A stretch of 64,000 nucleotides of DNA from Flavobacteriaceae bacterium UBA3591 (GCA_002375695.1 DFMO01000003.1:17466-81465); one strand, 5' to 3'; counted from the first letter of the stretch, positions 9,201-18,706 are shown. Numbers and translations are program-made. The notes: a model not told the origin generated them from the sequence alone.

Positions 9201-12200
9201 TAACTTCTTGTAATAATTCTAACGGCAGATTTAATCGGTTTGCAACCGGCCAAATTTCTTCGGCGTTTTGAGCCCCAAAATTTGTTGGATTTAACGGAAT
9301 TCGAACTTCGTAATAGTTATTTGTAAGGTCATTACCCAAACGCATAAACGCCATCAACTCACCATCTCTTAGCGGCGTTTCATTTTGCAGGGATTCGGCG
9401 TGAATAAACATTTCTAAGTTTTTATACTGACGCATATCAACGTTGAAATTTTTATATACCGAACGCCCATCGTTAGGCTCCAATCCGCAAACACGTAAGG
9501 CTAAAGATTGCTCGTTTTCACGAATAATATTGTTGTTATTATTTAATTCTTCGCGTTCTAATCCTGGCGGAAGTCTATAAGGAATTGGCTCACGATTTTC
9601 GTTTTCTTCAATACTCACAGCTTCTACTTCAAATAAAGTATCATCGTTTGATGGATCTTCAAAAGTTACTTCATCGAGTGTTTTTTGAAACTTTCGGTAG
9701 TCACCGCGTACTAATTCTAACGTTCCAAAACGAAGCACGGTGTTTTCTGAAAATTGCGAAAGAAACATTCGCATAAAACGAATGGATCTAAAATCGGAAA
9801 TTCCTCCTTTTGCTTGATCTGGCTTGTTAATTGGAACTTTAAATTGAACCCAACGCACAGGGATAACACTATTGTCTTGTGTGGTAACTTCAATCTCTTT
9901 TACATCTGAAATGTAATTGTTATTTTCTCTATTCATCCCAGGATAAACTGGCACGTTATATTCAAAATAACTATTAATCGTATTCATGGTGTTGTCACGA
10001 TTAATATCTTCAACATCGGGTTGCGCCGTACTACCTCTATTTGTATTGGTAACTTCAACTGGCGAGTTACCTTCGGTTCCGTTGTATTTTAAGTAACGTT
10101 CTAAAATATTACCTTCTGCTTGTAAAAAATACTGGTAATCGTCATTTGAAGGATCGTCTCCAAATTCAGCCCCAAACATGGCAATTTCTTCAGCATTACT
10201 TAAGCCATCTAAACCTACATCTTGGTTAACACGTTCTTGCCCTTGTGTATCAAAAGTGTAAACTAATGATTGGTTTAAAGGTACTTTACCCCAAGTGGTA
10301 GACGTTGTATTAGCATCGCCACCATCTGCTGGTAAACCGTTTTCGTATTGCTTTCTACCATCTTTTAAAATATCTTCAGAAATACTACCTAAGTTAAAAT
10401 TAATAGTACCGCCTGGGTTTCCATTAGTTTCTTCATAAATAAATGGATCCATAACCCAAAACTGAATATACTCTACGTTAGATTGTTCAAAATCTGTAGT
10501 AGTAAGCGGCCTCATAATGCCACCAAAATTATCTTCTGGGTTAGGTAGTGTGTTAGTTCCGGCCGCCGCGGGGTTGTAATTATATTCTCCACGTAGCGAT
10601 GGGTAATATGCCAAATCTAAAGTAAAGAGCGCCTGGGTTTGCCCTTGAATTATATCTTGATTAGGGAAAATTTCGTCTCTAAAAACACGACGCGTAAACG
10701 GCGAAGACAAATCTTCGTCATTAATCCCTTCTGGACGCTGACTGCTATAAAAAATAGGGTCTATAGTATACCACGCCAATTTTGCACGTCTAAAGTTGTA
10801 TCTTAAATTGTCGTTTTCTAATTCGCCACCATAGTCTAATGGAGTACTCGCCAAGAACCAACTGGATGGAGTGCTAATATCATTTCCTGTTTGCGATGCT
10901 TCAAAATCGTCTACGTAAACCGTTGTTTTTCCACCAAAATCTGAAACTTTAGGTGCCCCAGGTTTTAAATAAGCAAATTCACCTCTTAAAGATAAATTAG
11001 ACTCAACATCGGTATCAATGTTTGGAAGTTTATTTACTAAGCGCGTTAAAAATGGCACTTCGGTAGCATAGTTTAAATTCATTCCAAAAATCGTGTTGTT
11101 TATAGGTTCAACCCCATATGATGATTTTTGGGTTAACGGACGCTCGTTAAGATTTAAGTAGGTAGCACCTATTAAAAATTTATCGCTAAACTTATGTTCT
11201 ACATTAAGCCCAGTAAAACGCTTACTTTGTTGTCCAAACAACGAATTGTTTTCAGTACTTACCGAAATTGGAATGTTGCTATTTAAAAGTGAAGGATCTA
11301 ATATTTGAACTCTTCCTAATTGATAGTTAACCGTATAATCAACCCCTTCAACCAAAGTTCTACCTCCTGCCGTTACAGTAACCGAGCCTTGTGGAATATT
11401 AAACGCACCAATAGGAATACCATCGGCTCCCGTTGATTTATACGACCCTTTAAGTTGAAATTTATTTTTTTCACTTTCTTCTTGTTCGGCTTGTGTTTTA
11501 GTACTTGTGTACAGGGTTCTAAAAACATACTTCGATTGGTTTGGATTGTATGTTTCGGGCATTGAATACACCGAAGATGACGACGGCAAACTCAACTTAT
11601 TGAAGAGATGATTACCAAAGGGCTCGACAGTTGTAAAAATTATCCTTCCATTTTGGGCATCAACGGTAATTCCCGGTAAAAAGTCGAAGAAACCATCGCC
11701 GCCTTGTTGTGGATCGTTGTTGAAATTTAATCTATCGAGGTTAAAAACTCTTAGTAAAATTTCATCTTTTACATCGTCGGGCAGTTCGGCTCCAGCCGAT
11801 GTAAGGTAATTTAACGGAGACGGGTCGGTATATAAAATGTTAAGATTAAAATCTTCCTTTTCTAATTGATAGGCTCCAATTGGGTAAATGTTTTTCATCA
11901 TTAAATCCCAAATTGGTTCGTTAACGTTGGTAATGCTACTTTTCAGCAATTTTACCACCAAGTTTTGAGCAAGACCCGTTTCTTGTTCTGGCGGATTTCC
12001 TGTTCCGCCGCCGCCTTCTCCAGGACGTGTTCCTCCATTTGCCTCTACCCCGTCATTAGAAAATTCACCAACTTGATACACTTTTCCGTTTACGGTGTAT
12101 TGAAAAGCAACTGCTAAAACCTCGTCGTTAGTTAAGCGTTGGTTTAACGAAATATATCCTAATTGCGAGTTTAAAGAGTACTCTCCTTGATCTAATCGTC

Positions 12201-13479
12201 TTGCACTTTCAAGAGCAACATAATCTACGCCTTCGTTTACGTTTACTCCAGTAAACCCTTGATTAACTGTAGCAACATCGCGAATTAATGGATTTAATAG
12301 GGTTTGCGCACCACCATTAATACCAAATGGGTTAAAGTCATTATTTGCATTATCGGGATAGGCATTTCTTGTAGTATTGATAAATCCACCAGGAGGCGTA
12401 TTTAAACCAATATTAGTTGGGTCTGCTTCTCCAATATCCTGAAGCGCCACAATATTTCGAACGTTATTAGTTCTACTTGTTTTGTTAGTTACCCAAACCT
12501 CCATTCTCGTAATTTGAACATTACTATTAATAAATGGGTATTGTGCTAGGGCACGATCGTAATTATCTCTAAAATAATGCGCTAAAAAGAAGTGTCTATT
12601 CTCGTCATAATCTAAAGCAAAAAGTTCAAAGTCGGTGATAGTTGCACCCCCTTCGGCAGTTACGGTACGGGTTTCTGATTTTTGTTCAGAAAAAACTCCA
12701 GTGATTGTTGTATTTCCAAATTGAAGTTGGGTTTTAACACCAAATAGACTTTGCGCTCCCTGAATTAAAGAACTATTTAAAGGCATACTTACATTACCTA
12801 CTTCAATTTTTTGAATTATATCATCTTCGGTAGGCGTGTATTCTAATTTTATTTGGTTTTGAAAATCGAAAGTACTTTCGGTATCGTAGTTTGCATTAAC
12901 CTGAAGTCTTGTCCCTACTTTAGCCAAAAGACTTAAGCTAATTCGCTGGTCAAAATCAAAAGAAAAATTGCTTCGGTTACGGGGTGAATACTGCGGGTTA
13001 TCCTGCTTGGTATACAACAACCCCAAATCCATTTCAACCGAACCTTGCGGGATAACTTCAATAGTGCTTCCGCCAAAAATGGATTCAAAAAAATCTGAAT
13101 TCACGTAAAACGTGGGCAAAAGGTTTTTTTGTTGCTCTTCAGAGCCTTCTTTTCTACCGTCTGCAGCGTCTATTTTATCTTTAAAATAGGCCTTCATTTG
13201 CTCCTCGCGTATAAGTCGTTGAAATTCTTCGGGAGTAAGAATAACGGGATAAGTAATATCAAAACTACCCAATCTTTGCGTGTAGATATATCTATCGGTT
13301 ATGGGATCGTAAGTGTATAAATTTTCAATACTCGTTGGATTAGGTAAATCCATGCGCCCCATTTCGTTTCCAACCGCTGTGGAGTCTTGTGCCATTAAAG
13401 CATTGCCAAATAAAATAAACCCAATTATTGCCAATAGCTTGTAAAAGCTTTCTCTGTAAACGTAATTTTTTGCCTTCAA
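6289..13479 (-). CDS. sprA: T9SS outer-membrane translocon protein SprA (Sov)
   Basis: The outer-membrane channel of the type IX secretion system of Bacteroidota, which exports gliding adhesins and enzymes with T9SS C-terminal signals. At 2396 residues it matches the unusually large SprA/Sov family. The signal peptide is about residues 1-30 (GFILFGNALMAQDS). Recognisable family features include the N-terminal block ITYPVILTPEEFQRLIREEQ, repeated beta-strand segments through the whole length, a glycine-rich stretch (GGTRPGEGGGGTGNPPEQ) at about 490-510, and the aromatic C-terminus TLRYNFGN. A lysine/glutamate-rich insertion (KNRKASSEKKGAKGEGEREQ) occurs at about residue 1900. It lies 3 bp downstream of ruvA and upstream of gcvH. 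The reading frame is intact. Confidence 0.97.
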   Translation of the reverse strand: MKAKNYVYRESFYKLLAIIGFILFGNALMAQDSTAVGNEMGRMDLPNPTSIENLYTYDPITDRYIYTQRLGSFDITYPVILTPEEFQRLIREEQMKAYFKDKIDAADGRKEGSEEQQKNLLPTFYVNSDFFESIFGGSTIEVIPQGSVEMDLGLLYTKQDNPQYSPRNRSNFSFDFDQRISLSLLAKVGTRLQVNANYDTESTFDFQNQIKLEYTPTEDDIIQKIEVGNVSMPLNSSLIQGAQSLFGVKTQLQFGNTTITGVFSEQKSETRTVTAEGGATITDFELFALDYDENRHFFLAHYFRDNYDRALAQYPFINSNVQITRMEVWVTNKTSRTNNVRNIVALQDIGEADPTNIGLNTPPGGFINTTRNAYPDNANNDFNPFGINGGAQTLLNPLIRDVATVNQGFTGVNVNEGVDYVALESARRLDQGEYSLNSQLGYISLNQRLTNDEVLAVAFQYTVNGKVYQVGEFSNDGVEANGGTRPGEGGGGTGNPPEQETGLAQNLVVKLLKSSITNVNEPIWDLMMKNIYPIGAYQLEKEDFNLNILYTDPSPLNYLTSAGAELPDDVKDEILLRVFNLDRLNFNNDPQQGGDGFFDFLPGITVDAQNGRIIFTTVEPFGNHLFNKLSLPSSSSVYSMPETYNPNQSKYVFRTLYTSTKTQAEQEESEKNKFQLKGSYKSTGADGIPIGAFNIPQGSVTVTAGGRTLVEGVDYTVNYQLGRVQILDPSLLNSNIPISVSTENNSLFGQQSKRFTGLNVEHKFSDKFLIGATYLNLNERPLTQKSSYGVEPINNTIFGMNLNYATEVPFLTRLVNKLPNIDTDVESNLSLRGEFAYLKPGAPKVSDFGGKTTVYVDDFEASQTGNDISTPSSWFLASTPLDYGGELENDNLRYNFRRAKLAWYTIDPIFYSSQRPEGINDEDLSSPFTRRVFRDEIFPNQDIIQGQTQALFTLDLAYYPSLRGEYNYNPAAAGTNTLPNPEDNFGGIMRPLTTTDFEQSNVEYIQFWVMDPFIYEETNGNPGGTINFNLGSISEDILKDGRKQYENGLPADGGDANTTSTTWGKVPLNQSLVYTFDTQGQERVNQDVGLDGLSNAEEIAMFGAEFGDDPSNDDYQYFLQAEGNILERYLKYNGTEGNSPVEVTNTNRGSTAQPDVEDINRDNTMNTINSYFEYNVPVYPGMNRENNNYISDVKEIEVTTQDNSVIPVRWVQFKVPINKPDQAKGGISDFRSIRFMRMFLSQFSENTVLRFGTLELVRGDYRKFQKTLDEVTFEDPSNDDTLFEVEAVSIEENENREPIPYRLPPGLEREELNNNNNIIRENEQSLALRVCGLEPNDGRSVYKNFNVDMRQYKNLEMFIHAESLQNETPLRDGELMAFMRLGNDLTNNYYEVRIPLNPTNFGAQNAEEIWPVANRLNLPLELLQEVKTRTPLNSTDVVFYTQSELEGGPSGGENELTIGIKGNPSFGNVRTIMLGLRNSTDNELCGEVWFNELRMSELKNEGGWAAVVSMDANLADFATVSATGKKSTVGFGSIEQGPNQRSREDLQQYDVVTNVNLGQLLPKKWGVQLPFNYGRSEELITPQYDPEFQDIELDTRLDNTADQAEKDRIKEQAVDYTKRQSVNFIGVRKERTGESKPRVYDVENLTASFSYNQTDHHDFEVEDALEQNVRVGATYNYNFTAKPVEPFKKNDSLFRGRYWRFLKDFNFNYLPTNVSVSSNITRQYNEQKFREINLLPGNKGLPTLYQRNYLFDWQYTINHNLTKSLRFNFTSSNNMIVNNYLDDNGLINNEIGVWDDFFDVGNPNQHFQSLQLNYDVPFSKFPFLKFLRATYSYTGDFQWDRGSDQFNEIEIELSDGSRNVYNLGNSIQNASTHQINSSVDMNSFYRYIGLTKIRKSKNRKASSEKKGAKGEGEREQKLKEEKNSFATGKTRGVLGAGENSGASLSSGDKAINTVIGLATMLKKVQFNYQENNGIYLPGYQPSIGFIGTLKPTTGFVFGSQADVRELAARKGWLTLYPEFNEQYTEVESSQMDIQANLEPINDLTIDINGSRIYSENYSENYLVDNNLYHSLTPNTFGNFNISTMLIKTAFGASDENSSAAFDDFRTNRLTVANRLAEEYYQGATIPRDSLGFPVGFGRNSQDVLLPAFLAAYKGSNASKEKTGIFRDIPLPNWDIKYTGLMNIPWFKKNFKRFSLTHGYRAGYTVNQFQSNLDYDPNNPEAVDQSGNFKVKTLLTNVNLTEQFSPLLRMDFEMNNSVKILAEMRKDRALSLSFANNLLTEIKGNEYIIGLGYRIKDLRISTNFGGKKSVITSDLNFKVDLSRRDNVTIVRYLDIANNQTTAGQTIYGAQLSVDYALSRNLTALFYYDHTFSEYAISTAFPQTTIRSGFTLRYNFGN

Positions 13480-13482
13480 ATT

Positions 13483-14064
13483 TTACAAATTTTTTAAAGC
13501 TTGTTTAATGATCATTTCTACCGAGGCTTGCGCGTTTTCTTTAACGATGGCATCCACCACTTTTTCTGATTGTTTACGAACAAAGCCTAAGGTCTCCAAA
13601 GCAGATAACGCTTCATTTTTGTTCGTATTGCTTGTGCCAGTAGAAATAGACGACAAACCGTATACTTTTAAAATCTTATCTTTTAAATCTAAAACAACGC
13701 GTTGCGAAGTTTTAGCTCCTATTCCCTTTACCGATTGAATGGTTGCAATATCATTTTGTGCAATAGCATCTACTACTTGTTGGGGGGTTAAGGATGACAA
13801 CATTGTTCTGGCAATACTGGCGCCAACTCCCGATACACTAATTAACAACCTAAAAATTTCACGTTCGGCAACATGAGTAAAACCATACAGTATATGTGCA
13901 TCTTCGCGTACAATTAAATGTGTAAACAACTTAACATTTTCAGTCGTGGGGAGCTCAGAAAAGGTATGCAAAGAAATATTGATAAAATATCCAACTCCAT
14001 TGCAGTCTATTACTACGTCTGTTGGGTTTTTTTCAACTAGTCTGCCCTGTATATGGGTAATCAT
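13483..14064 (-). CDS. ruvA: Holliday junction branch migration protein RuvA
   Basis: Tetrameric DNA-binding subunit that holds the Holliday junction for the RuvB helicase. It has 193 residues, normal for the family. The N-terminal OB-fold starts MITHIQGRLVEKNPTDVVIDCNGVGY. Two helix-hairpin-helix motifs follow (LISVSGVGASIARTML and SVKGIGAKTSQRVVLDLK). The C-terminal RuvB-contact domain ends EMIIKQALKNL. The stop is 3 bp from the sprA start, so these genes form one transcription unit. ruvB is 4.5 kb upstream on the same strand with other genes between. Confidence 0.97.
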   Translation of the reverse strand: MITHIQGRLVEKNPTDVVIDCNGVGYFINISLHTFSELPTTENVKLFTHLIVREDAHILYGFTHVAEREIFRLLISVSGVGASIARTMLSSLTPQQVVDAIAQNDIATIQSVKGIGAKTSQRVVLDLKDKILKVYGLSSISTGTSNTNKNEALSALETLGFVRKQSEKVVDAIVKENAQASVEMIIKQALKNL

Positions 14065-14087
14065 GTGTTAATGGAAACTTAAAGGTT

Positions 14088-14095
14088 CAAATATA
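14088..14095 (-). promoter_or_regulatory. Candidate -7 box of the ruvA-sprA-gcvH unit
   Basis: The minus strand reads TATATTTG, a perfect match to the Bacteroidota TAnnTTTG -7 element, 23 bp from the ruvA start. A TTG lies upstream but at a short spacing of 13 bp, so the -33 box is not clear. Confidence 0.5.
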
Positions 14096-14158
14096 GTATA
14101 ATTATTTGCAACGACCATTGGAGAGTCTGCGAAAATATTAGCCATAGAAGCTATGCAA

Positions 14159-16453
14159 TTACTTGCTTTGTTGCTCTTTTTTACGCTTTTCTTTTTGTTG
14201 CGCATCTACCACCGCAATAGCTGCCATATTAACCATTTCTTCTACACTTGCTCCTAATTGTAAAATATGAACTGGCTTGCGCATACCCAACATAATTGGA
14301 CCAATAGATTCTACACCGTCCAATTCTTTTAACAATTTGTAATTGCTATTAGCAGAATCGAGGTTAGGAAATATTAATGCATTTACTTTTTTACCAGCCA
14401 ATTTTGAAAACGGAAACTTTGTTTTAAGCATTTCTGGATTGAGTGCAAAATCTGTTTGTAGCTCACCGTCTACTATCATATCGGGGTTACTTTTGTGTAA
14501 AAGATCTACGGCTTCACGCACTTTGGTGGCGTGAGGATCTTTGGATGAACCAAAGTTGGCGTAAGAAATCATAGCAATTACAGGTTCTAATCCAAACATT
14601 TTCATGGTGTAATTGGTCATTTGAGCAATTTTTGCTAACTCTTTTGCAGTAGGATCTATATTGATTGACGTATCTGAAATAAACAACGGACCACGCTTGG
14701 TAAGCATTAAATTTGTGGTTGCAACTTTAGACACTCCCTCAAAACTGCCTACGGTTTCAAAAACTGGTACCACTACCGATGGATACGAACGAGCATAGCC
14801 CGAAATCATACAATCTACATCGCCTTCATCGAGCATCATTCCGGCAAAATAATTTCGTTCGCTCATTAATTTTTTAGCAGTGTATAACGAAATTCCACTT
14901 CTTCTTCGCTTTTCCCATAGCTTTTTAGCGTAATGCTCTAGCTTATCGGCATTTTCATCGTGTTTTGGATCTATTATTTCAACTTCACCTTCAAAATCAA
15001 TTTCATCCATTAATTCGAGGATAATTTCTTTTCTTCCTAATAACACAGGAATCCCAATACCCTCTTCGAAAACAATTTGCGCAGCTTTTAATACATCGAG
15101 ATGGTCTGCTTCGGCAAAAACAATTCGTTTGGGAGCTGTTTTTGCACGGTTTAATAGCAATCTAATTATTTTACTATCACTGCCCATTCGGTCATAAAGC
15201 TCGTCTTTATATTTTTCCCAGTCGGTTATTTCGGTAGTAGCCACACCACTCTCCATTGCTGCCTTTGCAACGGCTGGAGGTACCGTTGCAATTAGTCGTG
15301 GATCAAAGGGTTTAGGAATAATATAATCTTTTCCGAAGGCGAGTCTCGTTTCGCCATAGGCTATATTTACTTGTTCTGGAACAGGTTCTTTCGCGAGGTT
15401 GGCAAGTGCGTGTACCGCAGCCATTTTCATCGCTTCATTTATTTTTGTAGCGCGAACATCTAAAGCCCCTCTAAATATAAAAGGGAACCCAAGTACATTG
15501 TTTACCTGATTAGGATGATCGCTACGGCCCGTTGCCATAATAATGTCGTCGCGCGTTTTTACAGCCAAATCGTATTCAATTTCAGGGTCTGGGTTTGCCA
15601 TTGCAAATACAATGGGATTGTGCGCCATACTTTTAAGCATAGCCGGAGAGACTATATCTTTAACCGAAAGCCCTACAAAAACATCGGCACCTTTCATTGC
15701 CTCCTCTAAGGTGTCTATTTTTTTATGCGAAGCAAATTCGGCCTTTTCGGCAGATAGGTTTTCGCGGTCTTTACGAATAACCCCTTTACTGTCCAACATA
15801 ACTATGTTTTCATCTTTAGCGCCACAAGCCTTATACAATCTTGTGCACGACACCGCCGCCGCACCAGCACCACTTATAACAATAGTTACATCTTCAATTT
15901 TTTTCTCTGCCAACTCTAATGCATTTAACAATGCTGCCGCCGAAATAATTGCAGTACCGTGTTGGTCGTCGTGCATTACCGGGATATTAAGCTCTTCTTT
16001 TAGCCTCTTTTCAATCTCAAAAGCTTCGGGGGCTTTGATATCTTCAAGGTTAATTCCGCCAAAGGTTGGTGAGATATTTTTCACCGTTGCTATAAATTCA
16101 TCAATATTTTCGGTATCAATTTCAATATCGAAAACGTCAATATCGGCAAAGATTTTAAACAGCAAACCTTTTCCTTCCATTACGGGTTTGGACGCTTCGG
16201 CACCTATGTTTCCAAGACCAAGCACGGCAGTACCGTTAGAAATTACTGCAACTAAATTTCCTTTATTGGTATACTTGTATACGTTTTCGGTATTTTTTTC
16301 AATTTCCAAACAAGGTTCGGCAACTCCTGGCGAATACGCCAAACTAAGGTCCCTTTGTGTTGAATAACTTTTTGTGGGAACCACTTCAATTTTACCGGGC
16401 CTAGGCTTGGCATGATATACTAAGGCTTCTCTTCTTTTGCTCTGTTTGCTCAT
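14159..16453 (-). CDS. maeB: NADP-dependent malic enzyme (malate to pyruvate)
   Basis: Oxidative decarboxylation of malate to pyruvate and CO2 with NADPH. The 764 residues have the two-part build of MaeB. The N-terminal malic-enzyme domain (to about 430) contains YSPGVAEPC, MHDDQHGTAIISAAALLNAL and the nucleotide-binding VISGAGAAAVSC. The C-terminal phosphotransacetylase-like domain (about 440-755) has FAEADHLDVLKAAQI and GPIMLGMRKPVHILQ and is thought to act in allosteric control by acetyl-CoA. A Gln/Lys-rich tail ends the protein. The start is supported by MSKQSKRREALVYHAKPRPGK, typical of the family. Neighbours give no further clue. Confidence 0.96.
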   Translation of the reverse strand: MSKQSKRREALVYHAKPRPGKIEVVPTKSYSTQRDLSLAYSPGVAEPCLEIEKNTENVYKYTNKGNLVAVISNGTAVLGLGNIGAEASKPVMEGKGLLFKIFADIDVFDIEIDTENIDEFIATVKNISPTFGGINLEDIKAPEAFEIEKRLKEELNIPVMHDDQHGTAIISAAALLNALELAEKKIEDVTIVISGAGAAAVSCTRLYKACGAKDENIVMLDSKGVIRKDRENLSAEKAEFASHKKIDTLEEAMKGADVFVGLSVKDIVSPAMLKSMAHNPIVFAMANPDPEIEYDLAVKTRDDIIMATGRSDHPNQVNNVLGFPFIFRGALDVRATKINEAMKMAAVHALANLAKEPVPEQVNIAYGETRLAFGKDYIIPKPFDPRLIATVPPAVAKAAMESGVATTEITDWEKYKDELYDRMGSDSKIIRLLLNRAKTAPKRIVFAEADHLDVLKAAQIVFEEGIGIPVLLGRKEIILELMDEIDFEGEVEIIDPKHDENADKLEHYAKKLWEKRRRSGISLYTAKKLMSERNYFAGMMLDEGDVDCMISGYARSYPSVVVPVFETVGSFEGVSKVATTNLMLTKRGPLFISDTSINIDPTAKELAKIAQMTNYTMKMFGLEPVIAMISYANFGSSKDPHATKVREAVDLLHKSNPDMIVDGELQTDFALNPEMLKTKFPFSKLAGKKVNALIFPNLDSANSNYKLLKELDGVESIGPIMLGMRKPVHILQLGASVEEMVNMAAIAVVDAQQKEKRKKEQQSK

Positions 16454-16543
16454 ATTGTAGTGGTATTTTTTTTATTGTTTTGCCAATTTTCACACAAACA
16501 ATTTTGGGAATTTGTTTAACTAAAATTTAAACAAGGCAACTAA

Positions 16544-16551
16544 CAAAGATA
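16544..16551 (-). promoter_or_regulatory. Possible -7 box upstream of maeB
   Basis: The minus strand reads TATCTTTG, matching TAnnTTTG, about 90 bp before the maeB start and just after the queG stop. No -33 TTG stands at the expected distance, so this is only a candidate. Confidence 0.35.
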
Positions 16552-16583
16552 AAAGGTTATCGTTAAAGTAGAAATAATAAAGA

Positions 16584-17510
16584 CTAATCTTTCAAGAAGT
16601 TTATATTGCGTTTAAGCCCCGCAAATTTGGTTCTTTTTACAGCACTTTTCTTAAATATTTCGCGAAAAACTTCTTCGGTTATTTCTTCCCAATCTTTTTT
16701 ACTGTTTGAAAGTAGTTGTGGGTGCGGATTAAAAAGAGGTTGGGAATGAGGTTTGCTAAAACGATTCCAAGGGCACACATCTTGACAAATATCGCAACCG
16801 AACATCCAATCTTCAAACTGCCCTTTAACATTGTTTGGAATTTCGTTTTTCAGTTCTATAGTGAAATATGAAATACACTTACTTCCATCTACTACCTTAT
16901 CGGCAACAATGGCTTGAGTTGGACAAGCATCTATGCAAGCCGTACAACTACCACAGTGGTCGGTAACTGCTGCGTCATACTCCAAATCTAAATCTACGAT
17001 CAATTCGGCAATAAAATAGAATGAACCAACCTGCTTGGTTAACAAATTAGAGTGTTTACCTATCCACCCTAAACCACTTTTTGCTGCCCACGCTTTGTCT
17101 AATACCGGGGCCGAATCTACAAACGCCCGACCGTGAACTTCGCCAATCTCGGTATTAATAAATTGCATTAGCTGCTTTAACTTATTCTTTATTACAAAAT
17201 GATAGTCGGTACCATAGGCGTACTTGGAAATTTTATATGTGTTGGAAGTTTGTGTTTCTGAAGGAAAATAGTTTAATAATAGTGAAATAACACTTTTGGA
17301 ATCTGGCACCAATTGGGTTGGATCCAGCCGTTTATCGAAATGATTTTCCATGTATTTCATTTCGCCATTCATATTATTTATAAGCCATTTTTCTAGTCGC
17401 GGAGCCTCTTCCTCGAGAAATTCAGCTTTACTAATACCACATGTCATAAAGCCAAGGCGTTTAGCTTCGGCTTTAATCATTTGCGTGTATTTTTCTGAAT
17501 TACTATTCAA
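16584..17510 (-). CDS. queG: Epoxyqueuosine reductase
   Basis: Catalyses the last step of queuosine synthesis in tRNA, reducing epoxyqueuosine to queuosine; a cobalamin and iron-sulfur enzyme of the cytoplasm. The 308-residue protein carries both ferredoxin-type clusters: CGSCTACIDACPTQAI and, after a spacer, CDICQDVCPWN. Upstream it has the family block GWIGKHSNLLTKQVGSFYFIAEL and an N-terminal AKRLGFMTCGISKAEFLEEEAPRLE. The length fits the short, HEAT-repeat-free version of QueG usual in Bacteroidota. It stands between ruvB and maeB on the same strand. Confidence 0.95.
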   Translation of the reverse strand: MNSNSEKYTQMIKAEAKRLGFMTCGISKAEFLEEEAPRLEKWLINNMNGEMKYMENHFDKRLDPTQLVPDSKSVISLLLNYFPSETQTSNTYKISKYAYGTDYHFVIKNKLKQLMQFINTEIGEVHGRAFVDSAPVLDKAWAAKSGLGWIGKHSNLLTKQVGSFYFIAELIVDLDLEYDAAVTDHCGSCTACIDACPTQAIVADKVVDGSKCISYFTIELKNEIPNNVKGQFEDWMFGCDICQDVCPWNRFSKPHSQPLFNPHPQLLSNSKKDWEEITEEVFREIFKKSAVKRTKFAGLKRNINFLKD

Positions 17511-17618
17511 TTTTAAAATGTTTAAACTGAAATACTTTTTGAGAAGTTTCGACTATTCAATAAATATTAAACCTAAGATTATAACAGGAAAGTTTTTATG
17601 CAATTTCTGTGGCAGATT

Positions 17619-18641
17619 TTAAAACAAACCACCTTGCGTTGGGCCCTTCTTTTTACCTAAGTGATTATAAGCCGCTTCGGTAACTTCGCGGCCACGCGGA
17701 GTACGCATAATAAAGCCCTGTTGAATTAAAAATGGCTCGTAAACTTCTTCGATAGTTTCGGGACTTTCGGAAACGGCGGTAGCAATAGTAGTAATCCCTA
17801 CCGGACCTCCTTTAAATTTATCGATGATAGTAGATAGAATTTTATTATCCATTTCATCTAAGCCATGAGCATCTACATTGAGTGCATCCAGTCCAAATTT
17901 GGCAATTTTTATATCAATTTTACCATCGCCTTTAATTTGCGCAAAATCGCGAATACGGCGTAACAGTGCATTTGCAATTCGGGGCGTACCTCTGCTTCGG
18001 CCTGCTATTTCAATTGCCGCTTCCATAGATATTGGCACTTTTAAAATGGAGGCACTCCGTTGTAATATTGTTGTTAGTAAATCGGTAGTGTAATATTGCA
18101 ACCGCGATGAAATTCCGAAACGAGCACGCATGGGTGCCGTAAGAAGTCCAGAGCGAGTTGTAGCCCCAATTAAGGTGAATGGGTTAAGGTTTATTTGTAC
18201 CGAACGCGCATTAGGCCCAGACTCAATCATTATATCTATTTTAAAGTCTTCCATTGCCGAATATAGATACTCTTCAACAATAGGGCTCAATCTATGAATT
18301 TCATCAATAAAAAGAACATCACGTTCGTCTAAGTTGGTTAGCAAACCAGCTAAATCGCCAGGTTTATCTAAAACCGGCCCAGAGGTTACCCGAATATTTA
18401 CATCGAGTTCATTGGCCAAAATATGGGCTAAGGTAGTTTTTCCCAGACCCGGCGGACCGTGAAACAAGGTATGATCTAACGCTTCACTACGCATATTGGC
18501 AGCCTGCACAAAAACTTGTAAATTTTCTAAGGCTTGATCCTGCCCAGTAAAATCGGAAAAGGTAAAAGGCCTTAATTTTCTTTCAATATCGAGTTCGTGT
18601 GGCGAAAGATTTTCGGATGAAGGATCTAGGTTTTCATTCAT
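17619..18641 (-). CDS. ruvB: Holliday junction DNA helicase RuvB
   Basis: AAA+ motor that drives branch migration with RuvA. Walker A is LFHGPPGLGKTTLAHILANEL, Walker B is DVLFIDEIHRL, sensor 1 is IGATTRSG, and the arginine-finger region is RARFGISSRL. A winged-helix C-terminal domain ends RTPRGREVTEAAYNHLG. The open frame extends to 18689, but ATG at 18641 (MNENLDPSSENLSP) gives 340 residues, the usual RuvB length. The upstream extension would also run through a terminator-like hairpin. The 18641 start is therefore chosen. Confidence 0.96.
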   Translation of the reverse strand: MNENLDPSSENLSPHELDIERKLRPFTFSDFTGQDQALENLQVFVQAANMRSEALDHTLFHGPPGLGKTTLAHILANELDVNIRVTSGPVLDKPGDLAGLLTNLDERDVLFIDEIHRLSPIVEEYLYSAMEDFKIDIMIESGPNARSVQINLNPFTLIGATTRSGLLTAPMRARFGISSRLQYYTTDLLTTILQRSASILKVPISMEAAIEIAGRSRGTPRIANALLRRIRDFAQIKGDGKIDIKIAKFGLDALNVDAHGLDEMDNKILSTIIDKFKGGPVGITTIATAVSESPETIEEVYEPFLIQQGFIMRTPRGREVTEAAYNHLGKKKGPTQGGLF

Positions 18642-18682
18642 AACACAAATATAGTAATCCTTTGGGTCGCTTATAAAAAACA

Positions 18683-18706
18683 GAGCCATACTTTTCAGTA
18701 TGGCTC
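18683..18706 (-). terminator. Terminator-like hairpin in front of ruvB
   Basis: A 9-bp perfect stem (GAGCCATAC / GTATGGCTC) with a 6-nt loop, followed on the minus strand by TGTTTTTTATAA. It lies 42 bp before the ruvB start and about 120 bp after another strong terminator of the same orientation. It could be a second cox terminator, or an attenuator in the ruvB leader. Confidence 0.75.

Noticed and set aside
15543..16367. 274-codon open frame on the plus strand inside maeB
   Set aside because: It is antisense to intact maeB, has repetitive serine/leucine-rich composition and no motif; it is a by-product of codon use in maeB.
18642..18689. Upstream extension of the ruvB frame
   Set aside because: It adds 16 atypical residues and would have to be translated through the terminator-like hairpin; ATG 18641 gives the normal length.
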